This document shows positions 60,323-64,000 of a stretch of DNA of 64,000 nt, one piece after another; positions within the stretch are counted from its first letter, which is position 1, and every line of letters begins with the position of its first letter. The notes beneath the pieces were generated by a model. The model was given only the letters and a program-made list of their open reading frames with translations. It was not told where the DNA came from and did not search any database. The DNA comes from Alistipes timonensis JC136 (GTDB lineage Bacteria > Bacteroidota > Bacteroidia > Bacteroidales > Rikenellaceae). The position numbers and the translations under genes were made by a program. Location of the stretch: the NCBI RefSeq assembly GCF_900107675.1, contig NZ_FNRI01000008.1:62001-126000 (forward strand). Direction: 5' to 3'.

Positions 60323-62437
60323 TTATTGTATCTGCCCCAGCTCCAGGTTGCTCACCCGGTCGGTCACGCCGAACCCGAAACCGGGGTATTCGTAGAGTCC
60401 GAAACGGGGTTCCGTCTCGCCCCGGGTATAGGCCCAGATCGAAGCGTAATCCTCGGGGTCCTCGCCCATTTTGCCGAGCTGGCGCAGGTAAGCGGCCACC
60501 GACTTGTTCTCGACGATGAATATCTCGCCCATGCGGTCGATGATCGGACTGTGACGGCGCGTGCGGTCGTGGTCGAAGCGCAGAATGCGGCGCCCCTCGG
60601 GGGTGAGACCCACCAGCCGGAAGGTCATGCTCTTGCCGATGGCCGGCAGGTTCAGCACGCTGCGGTCCGTGGCGAGGAACGGCAGGCGGTATTTGCGCAT
60701 GAAACGCCGGAGCTTGGCCGCCGTATCGCGTCCGTCGGCCAGCAGCGCGTCGAGTTCCGAAGCCTGTTCCGCCGTAAGGCGTCCGTAAATCTTCTCCTCG
60801 TGCTGCTCCTGCATCGAGCGGCTGTTGGGCGTGAAGACCGCGCGGTTCTCCTCGAAACCTTTGACCGAGAAGGTGTAATAGCACACCACGCCCAGCGAAT
60901 TGAGCACCTGCCGCAGACGTGCGGTGTGTCCGCGGCGCGAGGCAGCCACGGTGTAGACCAACTGGTTGGTGATAAGCCATCCCGCCGAAAGAATCTTCCG
61001 GATAGCCTCCTCGGCTTCGGGCGTCACTTCGAGCGGCGTCTGGAAATGGGTCTGGATGATGAACTGCTTCACGCCGACGGCCGACGCCTTCTCACGAAAT
61101 TCGCGCAGGATTTCCACCAGCCCGTCGTTCACACGCATCGGCAGGTAGGCCAACAGGCGCGATCCGAGACGCACGCGCTGCAATTCGGCGTATTTCTCCC
61201 CGTCGGGACGCCCGGCATTGGCCTTCCGCTTGCGGCAGGCCATGCGGTAAACCGCCTCGAGGATATTTTGCAGGGTCTTGTTCTGGCTCATCAGCGCGTC
61301 ACCGCCCGTGATGAGGATGTCGCGCAACTGGGTGTCCTCTTCGAAATAGTTCATCAGCCGACGCAGCTTGCGCTCCCACGACTCTTTGGGACGCAGCGCC
61401 TCGAATTCGAAATTGAGGCGTTCGCTCTGGAAATCGTACATCCGCTGGCACGAAGCGCACAGGCCGCCGCAGGCGCGGCCCATCGTGTCGGGGATCAGGA
61501 TCGCCACCTCCGGATAGCGGCGGTGGATGTTGTGTCCGTCGGGCAGCAGCCACCCGGCAGCATTGGGCTTGCCCGCCTCGACGACATCCTCGCGCTCCCA
61601 GGCGCGAATCTGCCCGTAAGTCTCGACCAGTTGCGGCGAATAGAGGATGTAACTGCGGATGGCTGCATCGTCGTAGCCGTCGCCCGTGACATCGAGCAGC
61701 GAAAGGTAATAGGGCGTGGCGAAGAAGGGCATCCCTTTCTTGCGGGCCTTCGAGAGCAGGTACATCGTCTCCGACGACAGCGACCCGGCCAGAAAGCGGT
61801 TCAGCTCCGAAGGACTTTTCACGGCCATGGCCAGCTGGAAGCGGAAATCGTCCCACCACGCGGCCACCTGCCGGTATTTTTCGTCGTAAGTCATCCCCTC
61901 GGCGAACAGATAGCGCGACGGGGTTTTCGACTTGCGGTTCTCGATCTTCTGCACCAGCAGGTGCAGCATCCGCTCGCGGTTGTCGGCGCGGATGGCCCGC
62001 ACCTCCTCGTCCTGCCCCGAAAGCCAGCGCTCGGTGCGGTTGCGCACGCGCTGCGGCGAAGGCAGCGGGATTTCCGCCCCGTCGAGCAGGCGGAACAGAT
62101 GGAACAGATCGACAAACAGGTCGGAAGGCATCTCGGAATTTGCGAGCCGTCCGGTAAGGAACTGCCACAACAGCGTCAAGGTCTGTACTTCCAATTGACA
62201 GTCCGTGGATAATTCATGGACTTCTTGTCCGTCGTAACCGATCAACAGTCGAATCTGCTCCGCAGCTTCGCTCTCCGCAGCGGCATGCCGGTCCACGAAC
62301 TCCCCGAGGCGCATGCGAAACTCCGCACCGTCGCTGCTGGCGTCGGCGAGGGCTGCAAGGCCGGGTAACTCCTGGCGATAGAGCAGTCCGAGCTGGGAAA
62401 GGGTCAGTGCAAGCATTTTCTTTTGCTTCATACGCAT
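60323..62437 (-). CDS. KamA-like radical SAM protein with long N-terminal extension
   Basis: The 704-residue protein has the radical SAM cluster motif C323-GGL-C327-AS-C330, followed by LRDILITGGDALMSQNKTL and QFIIQTHFQTPLEVTPEAEE, all typical of lysine 2,3-aminomutase relatives. That family is normally about 400-450 residues; here roughly 300 residues precede the cluster, mostly helical and unfamiliar. A further segment follows the barrel. The spacing CxxxCxxC is intact, so it should bind a 4Fe-4S cluster and S-adenosylmethionine. The reaction is uncertain: an aminomutase or another KamA-like chemistry. No acetyltransferase partner (as in beta-lysine synthesis) is beside it. Confidence 0.82.
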   Translation of the reverse strand: MRMKQKKMLALTLSQLGLLYRQELPGLAALADASSDGAEFRMRLGEFVDRHAAAESEAAEQIRLLIGYDGQEVHELSTDCQLEVQTLTLLWQFLTGRLANSEMPSDLFVDLFHLFRLLDGAEIPLPSPQRVRNRTERWLSGQDEEVRAIRADNRERMLHLLVQKIENRKSKTPSRYLFAEGMTYDEKYRQVAAWWDDFRFQLAMAVKSPSELNRFLAGSLSSETMYLLSKARKKGMPFFATPYYLSLLDVTGDGYDDAAIRSYILYSPQLVETYGQIRAWEREDVVEAGKPNAAGWLLPDGHNIHRRYPEVAILIPDTMGRACGGLCASCQRMYDFQSERLNFEFEALRPKESWERKLRRLMNYFEEDTQLRDILITGGDALMSQNKTLQNILEAVYRMACRKRKANAGRPDGEKYAELQRVRLGSRLLAYLPMRVNDGLVEILREFREKASAVGVKQFIIQTHFQTPLEVTPEAEEAIRKILSAGWLITNQLVYTVAASRRGHTARLRQVLNSLGVVCYYTFSVKGFEENRAVFTPNSRSMQEQHEEKIYGRLTAEQASELDALLADGRDTAAKLRRFMRKYRLPFLATDRSVLNLPAIGKSMTFRLVGLTPEGRRILRFDHDRTRRHSPIIDRMGEIFIVENKSVAAYLRQLGKMGEDPEDYASIWAYTRGETEPRFGLYEYPGFGFGVTDRVSNLELGQIQ

Positions 62438-62545
62438 TTTTTATTTAAGTTATTCGAGATAGGCGCAAAATTGCATATTCACACCGGAGCGTCACGGCCG
62501 GATTGCATTTTGCGGGAACAATATAGTAAAAATTTTTAATATATT

Positions 62546-62553
62546 CAAACATA
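62546..62553 (-). promoter_or_regulatory. Possible -7 element of the KamA-like gene
   Basis: On the minus strand TATGTTTG fits TAnnTTTG, about 110 bases before the start codon; no good -33 box. The rest of the AT-rich 62438-62640 stretch shows no convincing gene. Confidence 0.35.
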
Positions 62554-62643
62554 TTACAGCAAATCTTCTGCATTTGAATAAAATCATGCCAGTCTTTCCG
62601 AAACAAGAACGATCCGACCGTACCTCTTTTCTGCAAAATAAAA

Positions 62644-62667
62644 GCCGCAACTTCCGGAAGTTGCGGC
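62644..62667 (-). terminator. Terminator of the polysaccharide genes
   Basis: A perfect 24-base palindrome is followed on the minus strand by TTTTATTTT, downstream of the sugar transferase stop. Confidence 0.7.
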
Positions 62668-62701
62668 CCTCAGCGACATGCGGTATCCAAGGCGGATAAA
62701 A

Positions 62702-63292
62702 TCACTTCGACACGACAGCCTTAAAAGTCTGACAGATCAATTTAAAATCTCCCCGGAACGAGTGGTTCGCCACATATTCCAGATTTATCCGCAACTTGTC
62801 CTGCATGATCACATCGACATAATACCGTTCCGGATCATCGACCTGCTCCAACAATTCATTCTCATTGCGGTAACGGATCGATGCCAGGTCCGTTATGCCG
62901 GGACGGACATCGAGCACATGCATCTGTTCGGGGCTATACAGATCGACATATTTGCGGACCTCCGGCCGGGGCCCTACCAGGCTCATATCCCCGACAAAAA
63001 CATTGATGAGCTGCGGAAGCTCATCCAGTTTGTACCGACGAATATAATATCCCGACCGGGTCACCCGCGGATCGTGTCCCCCGATCGTTATCAGCCCCTT
63101 TTTGTCAGAACCGACCCGCATCGAACGGAATTTGTACAGCCTGAAATCCCCGTTATTGCGTCCGACACGCACCTGACGGTAAAAGACCGGTCCTTTGGAA
63201 TCGCATTTGATCCAAACGGCCAGGACAAGAAATAACGGGCTTAAGACAAGCAGTCCCAAACCGCTCGCCACAAGATCGAAAAAACGTTTCAA
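62702..63292 (-). CDS. Initiating sugar transferase (monotopic phosphoglycosyl transferase)
   Basis: Transfers a sugar-1-phosphate to undecaprenyl phosphate, the first membrane step of capsule, exopolysaccharide or glycoprotein glycan synthesis. The 196-residue protein is the minimal PglC-like form: an N-terminal re-entrant hydrophobic helix (GLGLLVLSPLFLVLAVWI), VFYRQVRVGRN, YKFRSMRVGSD, the catalytic RRYKLDELPQLINV with the Asp-Glu pair, and DMSLVGPRPE. Lies nine bases after the aminotransferase gene. Confidence 0.92.
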   Translation of the reverse strand: MKRFFDLVASGLGLLVLSPLFLVLAVWIKCDSKGPVFYRQVRVGRNNGDFRLYKFRSMRVGSDKKGLITIGGHDPRVTRSGYYIRRYKLDELPQLINVFVGDMSLVGPRPEVRKYVDLYSPEQMHVLDVRPGITDLASIRYRNENELLEQVDDPERYYVDVIMQDKLRINLEYVANHSFRGDFKLICQTFKAVVSK

Positions 63293-63301
63293 CGGAATGG
63301 A

Positions 63302-64000
63302 TTATTTCGAAATGATATCGACGAAATTGGAGATGACATATTCAATATCGTCGTCGGTAAGACGCGTATGCAGCGGAAGCGTCATTTCGTTGCGGTATTG
63401 GTCATAGGCATTCGGATAATCCGCAATATCGAACCCCAGAGCCTTGTAGGCCGTCATCATCGGAAGCGGTTTGTAATGGACGTTGCAGGCGATTCCCCGC
63501 TCCGCCATTTTGACAATGACATCGTTCCGCTCGGCGACATCCCGTCCCGACAAACGCACCATATAGAGGTGTCCGCTCGAAGCGTGATCCGCCCCATAAT
63601 GGTCGAGCGTCTGAACCGGGCAGTTTTTCAGCGCTTCGTCATAGCGGTCGATCAGCTCGCGGCGACGGCGCAGCATTTCCGGATAACGCTTCAACTGCGC
63701 AAGGCCGATCCCGGCCATGATATCCGTCATGTTGCATTTGAAATTCGGAGCGACGATATCATACTCCCAGGCGCCGAGCTGCGTTTTGGCCAGAGCGTCC
63801 TTGCTCTGTCCGTGAAGCGACAGTAATTGGAATTGCCTATAAAGCCATTCATTATCGACACCGGGAATCGGACGCCACGTAAGCGCCCCGCCTTCAGCCG
63901 TCGTGAGGTTCTTCACGGCATGGAACGAAAACGAGGTGAAATCGGCAATCTCCCCGCACATCCGTCCACGCCGCTGCGCCCCAAAAGCATGGGCGGCATC
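63302..64000 (-). CDS. DegT/DnrJ/EryC1/StrS aminotransferase (5' end outside the window)
   Basis: PLP enzyme that makes amino sugars such as 4-amino-4,6-dideoxy sugars for surface glycans. The visible 232 residues begin at the window edge inside the conserved DAAHAFGA motif. They include SFHAVKNLTTAEGGAL, whose Lys is the likely PLP-binding residue, and SSGHLYMVRLSG and YKPLPMMTAY in the C-terminal half. An internal ATG at 63961 is not the true start. With the sugar transferase it fits synthesis of a bacillosamine-like or similar first sugar of a surface glycan. Confidence 0.88.
   Translation of the reverse strand, partial: DAAHAFGAQRRGRMCGEIADFTSFSFHAVKNLTTAEGGALTWRPIPGVDNEWLYRQFQLLSLHGQSKDALAKTQLGAWEYDIVAPNFKCNMTDIMAGIGLAQLKRYPEMLRRRRELIDRYDEALKNCPVQTLDHYGADHASSGHLYMVRLSGRDVAERNDVIVKMAERGIACNVHYKPLPMMTAYKALGFDIADYPNAYDQYRNEMTLPLHTRLTDDDIEYVISNFVDIISK

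Noticed and set aside
62445..62636. 63-codon frame on the minus strand between the KamA-like gene and the terminator
   Set aside because: AT-rich sequence, no recognisable motif, and it overlaps the probable promoter region of the KamA-like gene.
1..64000. CRISPR arrays, insertion sequences, prophage, rRNA, riboswitches
   Set aside because: I looked for regularly spaced repeats, transposase or integrase motifs, phage structural genes and known RNA folds by eye and saw none.

Overview
The window looks like chromosomal DNA of a GC-rich gut Bacteroidota member, most like Alistipes/Rikenellaceae. The phylum call rests on SusC/SusD pairs, a one-piece hybrid two-component regulator (HTCS), TAnnTTTG promoter -7 boxes, SusD and other lipoproteins with short lipoboxes, and weak or absent Shine-Dalgarno sites. 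The genus is inferred from the GC-rich codon use and gene content and was not tested by any search.

Region 1 (1-8007) is housekeeping: greA on the minus strand, a cardiolipin synthase, then one tight plus-strand series bamD - rpoZ - coaBC - recN - a zinc-ribbon membrane protein - a small nucleotidyltransferase-fold protein.

Region 2 (8091-26184) is the most unusual part. A divergent LacI-type repressor faces a 17 kb plus-strand series: FAD oxidoreductase, sodium/solute symporter, zinc dehydrogenase, fructokinase-like PfkB kinase, histidine acid phosphatase lipoprotein, SusC, SusD, a fimbrillin-like surface lipoprotein, two tandem metallo-beta-lactamase-fold lipoproteins and a glycerophosphodiester phosphodiesterase lipoprotein. 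No glycoside hydrolase or polysaccharide lyase is present. The exported enzymes are phosphoesterases or candidate phosphoesterases, and the cytoplasmic ones look like polyol-to-ketose-to-ketose-phosphate metabolism. I propose a SusCD locus dedicated to a phosphorylated polyol, phytate, glycerophosphodiester or teichoic-acid-like nutrient. Three repeated operator-like sites lie between the repressor and the series.

Region 3 (26348-48005) holds an EamA transporter, then a classical polysaccharide utilisation locus. Read on the minus strand from 41157 it is GH105 - CE7 esterase - heparinase II/III-like lyase - a GH2 remnant - surface lipoprotein - GH115 - SusC - SusD. It is divergent from a 1369-residue HTCS followed by a GH36 alpha-galactosidase. 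The enzyme set points to an acetylated, uronic-acid-bearing heteropolysaccharide with alpha-galactose.

Region 4 (48092-62437) is again mostly housekeeping: groES-groEL, tRNA-His, a small Fe-S protein, enolase, a cation/proton antiporter, two tandem outer-membrane barrels, queA and nadB from back-to-back promoters, prfC, pirin and an enlarged KamA-like radical SAM protein.

Region 5 (62702-64000) is the edge of a surface polysaccharide locus: an initiating sugar transferase and a PLP aminotransferase cut by the window end.

Long homopolymers occur at suggestive places (A10 in the coaBC interdomain linker; G9 in the FAD oxidoreductase, in the HTCS and upstream of an outer-membrane protein). No CRISPR array, insertion sequence, prophage or rRNA was seen.
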